From an uncultured Streptococcus sp. (GTDB taxonomy: Bacteria > Bacillota > Bacilli > Lactobacillales > Streptococcaceae), in the NCBI RefSeq assembly GCF_938020365.1, contig NZ_CALIIB010000118.1:1-28203 (forward strand): a DNA stretch of 28,203 nucleotides. Direction: 5' to 3'. Positions 6,565 through 13,766 of this stretch are shown here, in pieces (positions within the stretch are counted from its first letter, which is position 1; every line of letters begins with the position of its first letter). Below the pieces are notes generated by a model. That model was given only the letters and a program-made list of their open reading frames with translations. It was not told the origin of the DNA and ran no database searches. The position numbers and the translations under genes are program-made.

Positions 6565-6740
6565 GGAGGCTGGGACAAAAGTCCTAGCCTCTAAATTGTC
6601 TTTGGATTGTCGAGCAAGACGCAGTGGTTGAGTGGGTTCTATTACGCTGATTTCATCAGCGTAATAGAACCCTACTCAACTGTGCGGAGGTGGGATAGAA
6701 ATCGAATTCTAACGAATTACCGATTTCTATCCCACTCTCT
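6565..6740. repeat. Three-hairpin dispersed repeat, copy A
   Basis: About 176 bases closely similar to 27362-27539. It contains three inverted repeats: 6566-6576 with 6581-6591 (11 bp, AAAA loop), a long central hairpin around GGGTTCTATTACGCTGAT with loop TTC (18 perfect pairs, extended by CAGTGGTTGAGT and ACTCAACTGTG), and GTGGGATAGAAATCG with CGATTTCTATCCCAC. It begins three bases after the metI stop. It codes for no protein. It resembles the small non-autonomous repeats of streptococci (BOX/RUP/SPRITE type), but I cannot assign it to one. Confidence 0.88.
6566..6591 (-). terminator. Probable terminator of the metN-metI operon, carried by the repeat
   Basis: GAGGCTAGGAC, TTTT loop, GTCCCAGCCTC and then CTTTTG on the minus strand. 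The stem is strong and the tail only moderately T-rich. It is the distal hairpin of repeat copy A, about 150 bases after the metI stop. Confidence 0.6.
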
Positions 6741-6742
6741 GT

Positions 6743-7435
6743 CTAGCGATGACTGATCTTTCTAGTTAGGAAATCTCCCAGAAACTGGATAAAGAAGATA
6801 AGAAGCAAGAGCAAAACAGTCGCTAAAATGGTCACGTCTTGGTTGAAACGTTGATAACCGTAGGCAATCGCTACGTTCCCAAGGCCGCCTGCACCGATCG
6901 CTCCCGCCATAGCCGTTTCACCAACTAGCGAGATTAGGGTCACTGTTGTCACCCGAATCAAGTCTGGTAAACCTTCACGCAGGTAAACACCGATGATATC
7001 CCATGAGTTAGCTCCAACTGCCTGCGCTGCTTCAATCACACCGCGATCTAATTCTGATAGAACCACCTGCACCTGACGGGCAAAGAAAGGGAAGACCGCC
7101 AAAGATAGTGGCACCAAAGCCGCTGTTGGACCAATCCCTGTCCCCACAATCATCCGTGTGAAAGGATTGATCAAAGCTAAGAGAATGATAAAGGGAATTG
7201 CCCGAAAGATGGATGTGACCTTGTCCAAGATGAAAAAGGCTGTTTTATTTTCTAAAATACCGCCCGGTGCTGTCAATACCAGGAAAAGTCCAGCGATCAA
7301 ACCTAGAATCCCACCGATCAGGAAGGAAATAATTGTCATATAAAGGGTCAAATAAATCGCTGTTCCCCAGCCAGCCTGACCAGCCCAGCCCATTTTATAG
7401 ACGTTAGGCAAAAATGTTTTAATCAAGTCTATCAA
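6743..7435 (-). CDS. metI: Methionine ABC transporter permease
   Basis: 230 aa, the MetI length, with five or so transmembrane segments. The permease-ATPase coupling loop (EAA motif) reads EAAQAVGANSWDIIGVYLRE, with the family's GAIGAGGLGNVAIAYGYQRF later on. It pairs with MetN (gap of one base) and lipoprotein MetQ to import methionine. The first codon appears to be TTG at 7435 (TTG-ATA-GAC), with GGAGG eight bases upstream, formed by the last codons of metN; no ATG lies close by. Orthology to the pneumococcal methionine importer permease is supported by gene order. Repeat copy A starts immediately after the stop codon. Confidence 0.93.
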   Translation of the reverse strand: MIDLIKTFLPNVYKMGWAGQAGWGTAIYLTLYMTIISFLIGGILGLIAGLFLVLTAPGGILENKTAFFILDKVTSIFRAIPFIILLALINPFTRMIVGTGIGPTAALVPLSLAVFPFFARQVQVVLSELDRGVIEAAQAVGANSWDIIGVYLREGLPDLIRVTTVTLISLVGETAMAGAIGAGGLGNVAIAYGYQRFNQDVTILATVLLLLLIFFIQFLGDFLTRKISHR

Positions 7436-7436
7436 T

Positions 7437-8501
7437 CTAAATTCCTCCCTTAAGCACCTTTAATTCTACGCCAGCAGCTTGCAAATTGCTTTGAGCAGAC
7501 GCAAGATTTTCTGCATTTCCTGACAAAATGACTACCATCTCCCCGACAGGCACATTGTCTAAAATCTCAATGTTAGCATGTAAAATATTGGCTGTAACTT
7601 GATACTGCTTGTAAATATCGTTGATAATGGCTGTATCTGTCACCGTACCAGCATACTTCAAATGCGCCAATACAGAATCTGCTGGCAGATCTTGAACAAT
7701 CTTTTGTTGATTGATTTTAACCATCGCTTCAGTGATACCTGTTGCCGTTGTGATAAAGTCTTGGGTCAATTCGTTCTGTGGATTGGTAAAGATATCCAAA
7801 ACTGATCCTTCCTCGATCAATTTCCCATTCTGCATAACAGCTACACGATTAGCAATATCTTTGACAATCTGCATTTCGTGCGTGATCAGTACAATCGTCA
7901 GCCCCAACTTTTGATTCAAATCCTGAAGCAAGGCCAAAATTTGCTTGGTTGTTTTAGGGTCCAATGCCGAAGTCGCTTCATCCGAAATCAAGATTTTTGG
8001 ATCATTAGCCAAGGCTCTAGCAATCGCCACGCGCTGCTTCTGACCGCCAGATAGTTGAGACGGATAATTATCCGCTCGATCTTCCAGACCAACCAATTCT
8101 AAAAGTTTACGAACCTTCTCCTCTTTTTCAGCAGCAGACAAGGAAGAGTGCTTCAAGGCAAATGCGACATTTTCCTTAGCCGTCATCTGGGCCATCAGAT
8201 TGAAATGCTGGAAAATCATGCCAATATCTTTGCGCTTTTCCCGCAGTTGAGCCGCGTTCAGCTGGACTGTACCCTTGTCGTATAGGACTGTCCCATCCAC
8301 AGTGATGCGACCACCAGATGGCTTCTGCAGGAGGTTAATAACCCGCACCAAGGTTGACTTCCCGGCACCAGAATAACCCACGATACCGTAAATATCTCCC
8401 TGATTAATGTGAATGGTCACATCTTCAACCGCCTTGATGACACGATTTTTCTGTGTAAAAGTGACATCAATACGGTCTAATTTGATAATTTCATTGCTCA
8501 T
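7437..8501 (-). CDS. metN: Methionine ABC transporter ATP-binding protein
   Basis: 354 aa. An ABC ATPase domain occupies residues 1 to about 250, with Walker A GYSGAGKST (42-50), Q-loop FQHFN, signature LSGGQKQR, Walker B ILISDEATSALD and the switch His in ITHEM. The C-terminal 80 residues (about 275-354) form the NIL domain that in MetN proteins binds methionine and inhibits transport when the cell is replete. It overlaps the upstream M20 peptidase gene by 11 bases and is followed one base later by metI. The ribosome binding site lies inside the peptidase gene (AAGGAG is distant; AGAAG is close), consistent with coupling. Confidence 0.95.
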   Translation of the reverse strand: MSNEIIKLDRIDVTFTQKNRVIKAVEDVTIHINQGDIYGIVGYSGAGKSTLVRVINLLQKPSGGRITVDGTVLYDKGTVQLNAAQLREKRKDIGMIFQHFNLMAQMTAKENVAFALKHSSLSAAEKEEKVRKLLELVGLEDRADNYPSQLSGGQKQRVAIARALANDPKILISDEATSALDPKTTKQILALLQDLNQKLGLTIVLITHEMQIVKDIANRVAVMQNGKLIEEGSVLDIFTNPQNELTQDFITTATGITEAMVKINQQKIVQDLPADSVLAHLKYAGTVTDTAIINDIYKQYQVTANILHANIEILDNVPVGEMVVILSGNAENLASAQSNLQAAGVELKVLKGGI

Positions 8502-9867
8502 AACTTCTGATTAACTCCTTGATTAATTCAATATGGGTATAATAATCGGCAATCTTGACATTTTCATCGCCACCATGATCCCGACTGTTGGCATTTCCCA
8601 AGCCAAAGGCAGCCATCGGAACTTCCAAAGCCTCAAAGACTGTATGCATCGGCCCCGTTCCTGCCGAGGTCGGAAGCACTGAAATGCCTTCTGGATAAAA
8701 ATCTTTGGCCAGTTCAATCGCATTCAGGATAGAAGGGGCACTCATATCGCTACGATAGCTCATTTCTCCCAATGTATAAGTTAATTCTACCTTATCATAG
8801 CCATTTTTGTCCAGTTGCTTGCGAATCTTGTCCAAGACATCATGAGGCTCTAAGCCTGGTACTAAGCGTACTTCCATCTTGGCAGATGCATATGCTGGTA
8901 GGATCGTTTTGACTCCTTGCCCCTGATAGCCCGAACCGAAGCCTTCAATGTTAATTGCTGGCTCAAAATAGAAGCGACGCAGAAATTCCTGCCTGTCCTC
9001 TTTCAAGACTGGAAGCTGGAGGCCGTAAATTTCCTTCAACTCTTCTGGTGTTTTCAGAGCATACTGGGCAATCAAAGCCAGCTCTCGCTCATTGGGCTCC
9101 TGTACTTGCTCATAGATGCCCTCCACCAAAATCCGACCGTCAGCACTACGCAGGCTAGAGATAGCATCCATCAAATACCAAGAAGCTGAATTAATGACAC
9201 CGCCATAGCTAGAATGGATATCGACTTCTGCACTGCGAACAGACATATCAAAGGTGACAATGCCCTTATTTCCACCAGAAATTTCTAACTGTCCTAGATT
9301 ATTACGCGTGCCCTGCTCCCAGACCAGCAAATCTGCTCCCCGCAATTGTTTCTTATGCTTGGCCAGATATTTATCCAAGTCTGTCGAAGCTGACTCCTCT
9401 GCTCCCTCCATCATGAAGATGATATTGACTGGCAGCGAACCATGCTCTCGGATATACTTACGCACCGCTGTCAAACGCGCAGTGATGTGTCCCTTGTCAT
9501 CATCGACCCCGCGGCCATACATGACACCATAATGAACCGACAAAGTAAAGGGGTCGTTGGTCCAAGGCTGGTCATTATCGGCCGGCACCGTATCATAGTG
9601 GTGATAGAAAATGATAGTCTTGGCTTCAGGATTGTCCGACTGAAACTCTGCCAATACAAAGGGAGCCGTGTAACTGTCATCAATCATCACTTTAGCACCT
9701 GCGGCAGTGAAAATTTCTCCCAGATAGGTAGCTACCTCCTTGAGCCCAATTTGCTGGGCAAAGATAGACTTTTTAGAAATCAAAGTCCGCAACATCTCAA
9801 AATAGTGTTGGGCCACCTCATCATTTTCAAATTTTTTAATTTGTTCACTCTCAGTTGAGAAAGGCAT
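8491..9867 (-). CDS. M20 family metallopeptidase (dipeptidase-like) in the methionine operon
   Basis: 458 aa. Zinc-peptidase landmarks of the M20 family are in order: YHHYDTVPADN (metal His/Asp), GRGVDDDKGH (bridging Asp), MMEGAEES (catalytic and metal Glu), an inserted dimerisation domain (about 195-370) and DHGGDENVKI near the C terminus. It is probably cytoplasmic, since no signal peptide is present. The AGGAG site is six bases before the ATG. Its gene overlaps metN, and the same peptidase-metN-metI order is, to my knowledge, conserved in pneumococcus, suggesting it frees methionine or related amino acids from peptides or acyl forms. Exact substrate unknown; PepV-type dipeptidase or carboxypeptidase G-like activities are alternatives. 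Confidence 0.9.
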   Translation of the reverse strand: MPFSTESEQIKKFENDEVAQHYFEMLRTLISKKSIFAQQIGLKEVATYLGEIFTAAGAKVMIDDSYTAPFVLAEFQSDNPEAKTIIFYHHYDTVPADNDQPWTNDPFTLSVHYGVMYGRGVDDDKGHITARLTAVRKYIREHGSLPVNIIFMMEGAEESASTDLDKYLAKHKKQLRGADLLVWEQGTRNNLGQLEISGGNKGIVTFDMSVRSAEVDIHSSYGGVINSASWYLMDAISSLRSADGRILVEGIYEQVQEPNERELALIAQYALKTPEELKEIYGLQLPVLKEDRQEFLRRFYFEPAINIEGFGSGYQGQGVKTILPAYASAKMEVRLVPGLEPHDVLDKIRKQLDKNGYDKVELTYTLGEMSYRSDMSAPSILNAIELAKDFYPEGISVLPTSAGTGPMHTVFEALEVPMAAFGLGNANSRDHGGDENVKIADYYTHIELIKELIRSYEQ

Positions 9868-9899
9868 GTGTAACTCCTACTAATCGCATCTGTTTAAAG

Positions 9900-9928
9900 A
9901 TTATCTGCTATGATTCACGAAAGAACAA
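9900..9928 (-). promoter_or_regulatory. Possible promoter of the M20 peptidase-metN-metI operon
   Basis: On the minus strand, TTGTTC, a 17-base spacer and GATAAT end 33 bases before the start codon. Together with the hairpin at 10015-10046, it suggests that this operon can be expressed separately from metQ. Confidence 0.45.
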
Positions 9929-10014
9929 AGACTTGCTGTCAGGTAAGTCTGTAACTCTGCGTTTTAATATTGCTAAGTCATCTCCGCTGATAAAAACTCT
10001 AACTAATAGCAGAT

Positions 10015-10046
10015 AAAGGGCTGGAGAAATCCATTCCCCGCCCTTT
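10015..10046 (-). terminator. Hairpin after metQ, possible terminator
   Basis: AAAGGGC/GCCCTTT outer stem with an inner GGAGAA/TTCCCC stem. No run of T follows on the minus strand, so it may only attenuate or protect the metQ message. It lies 28 bases after the metQ stop. Confidence 0.4.
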
Positions 10047-10073
10047 CTATCTTCAATTATTTTCTATAAAATC

Positions 10074-10946
10074 TTACCAAACTGGTTGATCCATACCATC
10101 TGAAGATTCTTCAATGACTTTTTTAACTTCGTCAGTATGGTAAGCCTTGATGATTTTCTTGATGGCATCTGCCTTGTCAGATTTTTCCCAATCTTTCTTA
10201 GCAGCAATCAAGTTGTACCAAAGTTTAGAATTTTCATCTGTCTTTTCTTTATAAAGAGCGTTCTTGTAGTCAATACCAGCTTCACGAACGAAGGTATTGT
10301 TGATAACTGCTGCATCTACAGAAGTAAGAGAAGCTGCTGTTTGAGAAGCATCCAATTCAGAAATTTTCAAGTTTTTCTTGTTTTCTTTGATGTTGGCAAC
10401 AGTCGCAAGTTTAGTTGAATCCACGTCCAACTTAATCAAACCAGCTGCTTGAAGAAGGTTCAAGGCACGACTTTCGTTTGTTGGGTCATTTGGTACGGCA
10501 ATACTTCCATTTTCTGGAATGTCTTTTACATCAGTATATTTGTTTTTGCCATCTTTAGTGCCAGAGTAAAGACGGATTGGCGCGATATAAGTATCTGCTA
10601 CAGAAACCAAATCAGCATTGTTTTCTTTATTCCAGTTTTTCAGGTAGTAGTAGTGCTGGAAGGCATTGATATCTACATCGCCATCACGAACTGCTTGGTT
10701 AGGCTGAGAGTAGTCTGTAAATTGAGTAAGCTTCAATTTAACACCTGCTTTTTCCTCGTCAAGGATTTCCTGTACCTTGTCCCAGCGTGCTTCTTCTGTG
10801 TCGCTTAAGTTTACTACTCCAATATTCACTATTATATTTCTATCATTTGAAGTATCAACTTTAGAAGCCGATGAAGAACATGCTGTTAAACCTAAACCTA
10901 CAATTATCAAAAGTGTTATAACACTCAACCATTTTTTTAAAAACAT
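10074..10946 (-). CDS. metQ: Methionine-binding lipoprotein of the ABC importer
   Basis: 290 aa, NlpA/MetQ family. A lipoprotein signal peptide runs to GLGLTAC, with the lipidated Cys23 anchoring it on the outer face of the membrane. Family features include NIGVVNLSDTEEARWDKVQE, FTDYSQPNQAVRDGDVDINAFQHYYYL and IAVPNDPTNESRALNLLQAAGLI, typical of the methionine-binding fold. It supplies substrate to MetI/MetN encoded just downstream; the M20 peptidase gene lies between them after a 206-base gap. Its promoter is at 10976-11003, and candidate MET-box half sites are further upstream. The ATG follows GGAG by seven bases. Methionine specificity is inferred from family and context. Confidence 0.93.
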   Translation of the reverse strand: MFLKKWLSVITLLIIVGLGLTACSSSASKVDTSNDRNIIVNIGVVNLSDTEEARWDKVQEILDEEKAGVKLKLTQFTDYSQPNQAVRDGDVDINAFQHYYYLKNWNKENNADLVSVADTYIAPIRLYSGTKDGKNKYTDVKDIPENGSIAVPNDPTNESRALNLLQAAGLIKLDVDSTKLATVANIKENKKNLKISELDASQTAASLTSVDAAVINNTFVREAGIDYKNALYKEKTDENSKLWYNLIAAKKDWEKSDKADAIKKIIKAYHTDEVKKVIEESSDGMDQPVW

Positions 10947-10975
10947 AATTAAACTCCATTCTTTATTATTATTTT

Positions 10976-11003
10976 ATTATACAAGTATTCTATTCAAAAA
11001 CAA
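10976..11003 (-). promoter_or_regulatory. metQ promoter
   Basis: On the minus strand, -35 TTGTTT, a 16-base spacer and -10 TATAAT end 29 bases before the metQ ATG. Confidence 0.55.
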
Positions 11004-11045
11004 GATAGATAAGATTGTTTTTTATTATAAATAGCCATAAAATTT

Positions 11046-11097
11046 AACTATATAGTTTTTATAAATTCTGCATTGACAAAAATCCAAACTATATATT
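11046..11097. promoter_or_regulatory. Candidate MET-box-like half sites between metQ and the small secreted gene
   Basis: AACTATATAGTT at 11046-11057 is a perfect palindrome. A further AAACTATATATT starts at 11086, so AACTATATA occurs twice, 41 bases apart. The streptococcal MetR/MtaR site is, from memory, TATAGTTTnAAACTATA; here only half sites match, in altered arrangement. The interval could regulate metQ, the plus-strand small gene, or neither. Confidence 0.3.
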
Positions 11098-11147
11098 AAA
11101 ATATAATTGTTAGCTAACTAAAATATCAATATACGGAGAAATGTCTA

Positions 11148-11420
11148 ATGTCAAAAAGAAAATCAATTATTAAAACATTTTCCAAAATTTCTCTAGCCCT
11201 AGTTTTAGGCTTAGGAATTAGTGAAGTTTTTCAACAAACCGTACTGAATCAAGACAATATTGTCCATGCTAGTTCTAGAAAACAATTTTGGTTCTACACC
11301 AAAGTCATTAGAAGATATACTCGTGTAGTCGCGGGTCGGGTTGAAACTACTTATATTATCGGGATGTACAGAAGTGATGGCATGCTTGCATACACTTGGG
11401 AAAGTGCCTATCCTGTTTAA
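11148..11420 (+). CDS. Small secreted cationic, aromatic-rich protein of unknown function
   Basis: 90 aa. The N terminus is a clear Sec signal: KRK-rich start, hydrophobic core LALVLGLGI, and likely cleavage after VHA (residue 41). The mature part of about 49 residues carries about eight Lys/Arg against three acidic residues and roughly ten aromatic residues (FWFY near the start, several Tyr, one Trp near the end). No cysteine, LPXTG or lipobox is present. GGAG lies nine bases before the ATG; -35 TTGACA at 11073-11078 is good but the matching -10 is poor. It is the only plus-strand gene in about 19 kb, in AT-rich flanks, inserted in the otherwise conserved metQ region. It could be an antimicrobial or signalling peptide; no immunity gene is visible. 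No family recognised. Confidence 0.68.
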   Translation: MSKRKSIIKTFSKISLALVLGLGISEVFQQTVLNQDNIVHASSRKQFWFYTKVIRRYTRVVAGRVETTYIIGMYRSDGMLAYTWESAYPV

Positions 11421-11432
11421 AATATTACTATT

Positions 11433-11467
11433 CAAAGGCGAGATAAACATAGTTTATTTCGCCTTTG
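11433..11467. terminator. Long hairpin between convergent genes
   Basis: A 16-bp stem (CAAAGGCGAGATAAAC, one G-U pair) with an ATA loop lies between the stop of the small secreted gene and the stop of the binding-protein gene at 11484. It has no long T run on either strand but could act in both directions. Confidence 0.7.
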
Positions 11468-11483
11468 ATGTCTTCAAAAAAAC

Positions 11484-12317
11484 TTACTTGATATCCTTGG
11501 CATCTGGCAAGTAAGTGCCGCCAAAGAATTCTTTTGATAATTTTTCAAGTGTTCCATCCTCGTAGAGTTCCTTGATCCGCTTGTTCATGAAGCTTTGAAG
11601 CTCTTCTTGTCCTGAAGCAAGGATTGGATAGACATACGGTTGTTGGTCACTTGGAAGTTCAATCACTTCGACATTATCTAAACCTTGGTCTTTGATGATG
11701 GTATCTACTGTGATACGCTCAAAGATCTTGTAGTCTGAACGGCCATCATTCAAATTAGCCAAGATTTGCTGGATTGTACCATCTGTATAGTTGATAGTTG
11801 TTGGGTTTGAACTGTGCTCTTCATTGTACTTTTCCAACTGCTTAGCTGTTGAAGTACCTTGAACAACTTCAGTAGACTTGCCTCCGATATCGTCCAGCGA
11901 CTTGATATTTACTCCTTTACGAACCACCAAGACGGTTGGGTTTTTAGCGTAAGGGTTGGTATAGAGGTATTTACCAGCACGGTCTTCTGAATAACTGATG
12001 TTATTGGCACCGATTTGGTAGCGGTCACTGTCTAAGCCAGAGAAAACAGAAGCCCATTTAGTTTTGTTGAAGTTGACTTCATACTTATCTGAGCCTTTGA
12101 AGATTTCACGAAGCACTTCAATTTCGTAACCAGTTAGTTTTCCGTCCTTATCCTCATAAGAGAAAGGCTTAGTTGTTCCAACCGTTCCGACTTCAATCGT
12201 CTTTTTCTTTGTAGCACTATCTTTACTTGCAGAAGACGAGCAGGCTACAAGCAGCCCAACTGCAAGACTTCCTACCACAGCAGTGGCAGTGTATTTCAAT
12301 ATCTTTTTAATATTCAT
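11484..12317 (-). CDS. Amino-acid ABC transporter substrate-binding lipoprotein (CYS-box controlled)
   Basis: 277 aa from the ATG at 12317, chosen because AGGAGG lies ten bases upstream and the lipoprotein signal then starts normally (MNIKKILKYT, lipobox GLLVAC, Cys26). The mature part is a family-3 periplasmic-type binding fold: GTTKPFSYEDKDGKLTGYEI, the ligand-contact stretch GANNISYSEDRAGKYLYTNP, and KSLDDIGGKSTEVVQGTS. This resembles cystine/polar amino-acid binding proteins. A CYS-box at 12390-12416 suggests cysteine or cystine supply. No permease or ATPase is adjacent, so it must be an orphan using components from elsewhere. It lies next to metQ as in the pneumococcal locus. Ligand not proven. 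Confidence 0.9.
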   Translation of the reverse strand: MNIKKILKYTATAVVGSLAVGLLVACSSSASKDSATKKKTIEVGTVGTTKPFSYEDKDGKLTGYEIEVLREIFKGSDKYEVNFNKTKWASVFSGLDSDRYQIGANNISYSEDRAGKYLYTNPYAKNPTVLVVRKGVNIKSLDDIGGKSTEVVQGTSTAKQLEKYNEEHSSNPTTINYTDGTIQQILANLNDGRSDYKIFERITVDTIIKDQGLDNVEVIELPSDQQPYVYPILASGQEELQSFMNKRIKELYEDGTLEKLSKEFFGGTYLPDAKDIK

Positions 12318-12376
12318 ATCTCTATCTCCTCCTAAAGAGCATGTTTCTATCATACCAAAAGTCGAAAATCCTGACC

Positions 12377-12416
12377 ATTATATATTTTTTATCAAGGTGA
12401 TAGATTTTCTTTATCA
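12377..12416 (-). promoter_or_regulatory. CYS-box and -10 element of the amino-acid binding-protein gene
   Basis: On the minus strand, TGATA-N9-TATCA-N3-TGATA occupies 12390-12416, matching every defined base of the streptococcal CYS-box I recall from comparative genomics (TGATA-N9-TATCA-N2-4-TGATA, regulator CysR of the LysR family). A perfect -10 TATAAT follows at 12377-12382, while the expected -35 is weak (ATCTAT). This fits activator-dependent transcription. Confidence 0.75.
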
Positions 12417-12521
12417 CTGATTCGATTATTCAAACTATTTGAAAATATCGAAATCTTGTTTTTCTATGATAACAAAAGAAGAGGAGCTTGCCTAGTTCTT
12501 ATTTTCTATGAAAGACTATAG

Positions 12522-13658
12522 TTATTTCTTATAGTGCTTAAGGAGGAAGAGGACGTTTTCGACATAGTAAGGCACAGAAACCTGAAAGGCCGCATCGTCA
12601 ATCGTCATGCTATCATGGTGCAGGTCAGGCGCATCTGCTGCACCATTTGAGCCAATAAAAGCAAAGACACCAGGGATTTTTTCTTGATAAAAGGCAAAGT
12701 CTTCGCCAGCTGAAGACGGCTGGGCAGGCAGTAGCTCCCCGATATTCTGAGAATTTTTAAAAATAAGCTCGGCTAATTCTGGATCATTATAGGTCACTGG
12801 CGGAGTCTGATCCCAGACAATGGCGACCTTAGCACAGAAGTTCTCCGCCGTATGCTCCACAATACGGATAAAATCTGCCTTCAAACGCTTTTGCAAATCA
12901 GAATTAAAACAACGAATCGTGCCTTCAAAGAAGCCATTTTGCGGCAAGACATTCCAAGTCGCCCCAGCCTCAATGTGGGTCACAGATAAAACAACTGGCT
13001 CAAAGGGCGAGACTGTCCGAGAAACCAGAGCTTGGAGATTTTGAATCATGCTGGTCAGAGTCAGCACCGTATCCACTCCCAAATCTGGCCGAGCCGCATG
13101 GCTGCTGACTCCCTCCACAGTCACCTTAAACTTTTCCACGCCTGCCATCATGGCTCCCGGCTTCAAGGCCATTTGTCCAGCTTTTAACTGGGGCATATTG
13201 TGAAAACCGATAATCGCAACTACATCATCCAGCAAACCCGTAGCCAGAACTTGACTGGCTCCTTGAGAGGTCTCTTCAGCTGGCTGAAAAATCAATCGAA
13301 TGCTTCCCTGTAAATCTTCTTCCATAGCCTTAAGCAACTCCGCCGCTCCCAAAAGACTAGTCTGATGAAAATCATGACCGCAGGCATGCATGACACCAGG
13401 ATTTTGGCTAGCGTAAGGCAGACCTGTCTGCTCTAAAATGGGCAGGGCATCAATATCTGCTCTCAAGGCGATAACTGGGTCTCCTTGACCGATTTCGGCA
13501 ATCAAGCCCGTCTCTAAGCCAGAGTCCAAGATTTTTATCCCCAAATCTTGCAAATAACGGCTTAGAAAGGCCGTCGTTTCATATTCTTGGCCAGACAGCT
13601 CTGGATGCTGATGGAGATGATGACGCGTTTTTACTAATTTATCATAGAATTTTTTCAT
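12522..13658 (-). CDS. M20D family amidohydrolase (N-acyl amino acid / hippurate hydrolase-like)
   Basis: 378 aa from the ATG at 13658 (AAAGGAG upstream; the longer open frame adds 21 unconserved residues). M20D landmarks: RHHLHQHPELSGQE at the N terminus, LRADIDALPI, HACGHDFHQTSLLGAA, FQPAEETSQGA, and a late Glu/His region SSAGEDFAFY. The dimerisation domain starts around GVSSHAARPDLG. Such enzymes release amino acids from N-acyl, indole or related amides; some act on N-acetyl-diaminopimelate, but no dap genes are nearby. It is separate from the ABC binding-protein gene (204 bases with the CYS-box between). Possible amino-acid salvage role; substrate not determinable. Confidence 0.9.
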   Translation of the reverse strand: MKKFYDKLVKTRHHLHQHPELSGQEYETTAFLSRYLQDLGIKILDSGLETGLIAEIGQGDPVIALRADIDALPILEQTGLPYASQNPGVMHACGHDFHQTSLLGAAELLKAMEEDLQGSIRLIFQPAEETSQGASQVLATGLLDDVVAIIGFHNMPQLKAGQMALKPGAMMAGVEKFKVTVEGVSSHAARPDLGVDTVLTLTSMIQNLQALVSRTVSPFEPVVLSVTHIEAGATWNVLPQNGFFEGTIRCFNSDLQKRLKADFIRIVEHTAENFCAKVAIVWDQTPPVTYNDPELAELIFKNSQNIGELLPAQPSSAGEDFAFYQEKIPGVFAFIGSNGAADAPDLHHDSMTIDDAAFQVSVPYYVENVLFLLKHYKK

Positions 13659-13729
13659 GGTAGACTCCTTTACTCTACATATCTCCCCTCCAGTATAGCA
13701 CAAAGCTAAACTAGAAAACAAAATAAATA

Positions 13730-13757
13730 GAGAGCAGAATGAAGCATCTGCCCTCTC
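13730..13757 (-). terminator. Terminator after the DUF5105-like lipoprotein gene
   Basis: GAGAGGGCAGATGC pairs imperfectly with ATTCTGCTCTC (outer GAGAG/CTCTC, inner CAGA/TCTG), followed on the minus strand by the T-rich TATTTATTTTG. It starts 10 bases after the stop at 13767. Confidence 0.6.
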
Positions 13758-13766
13758 ATCTTGATA

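Noticed and set aside
6565..6740. Insertion sequence or transposon remnant encoding a transposase
   Set aside because: No coding frame of useful length exists in the repeat; it is a short structured element only.
9442..9858. 138-aa plus-strand open frame
   Set aside because: Lies wholly antisense to the well-supported M20 peptidase gene, with no family features and no start signals.
10947..11147. SAM riboswitch or T-box upstream of metQ
   Set aside because: The promoter is within 60 bases of the metQ start, leaving no room for such a leader, and no T-box or SAM-I core motifs are visible.
11211..11450. 79-aa minus-strand frame opposite the small secreted gene
   Set aside because: No ribosome binding site; the plus-strand frame has a signal peptide and a good start, so this is the shadow.
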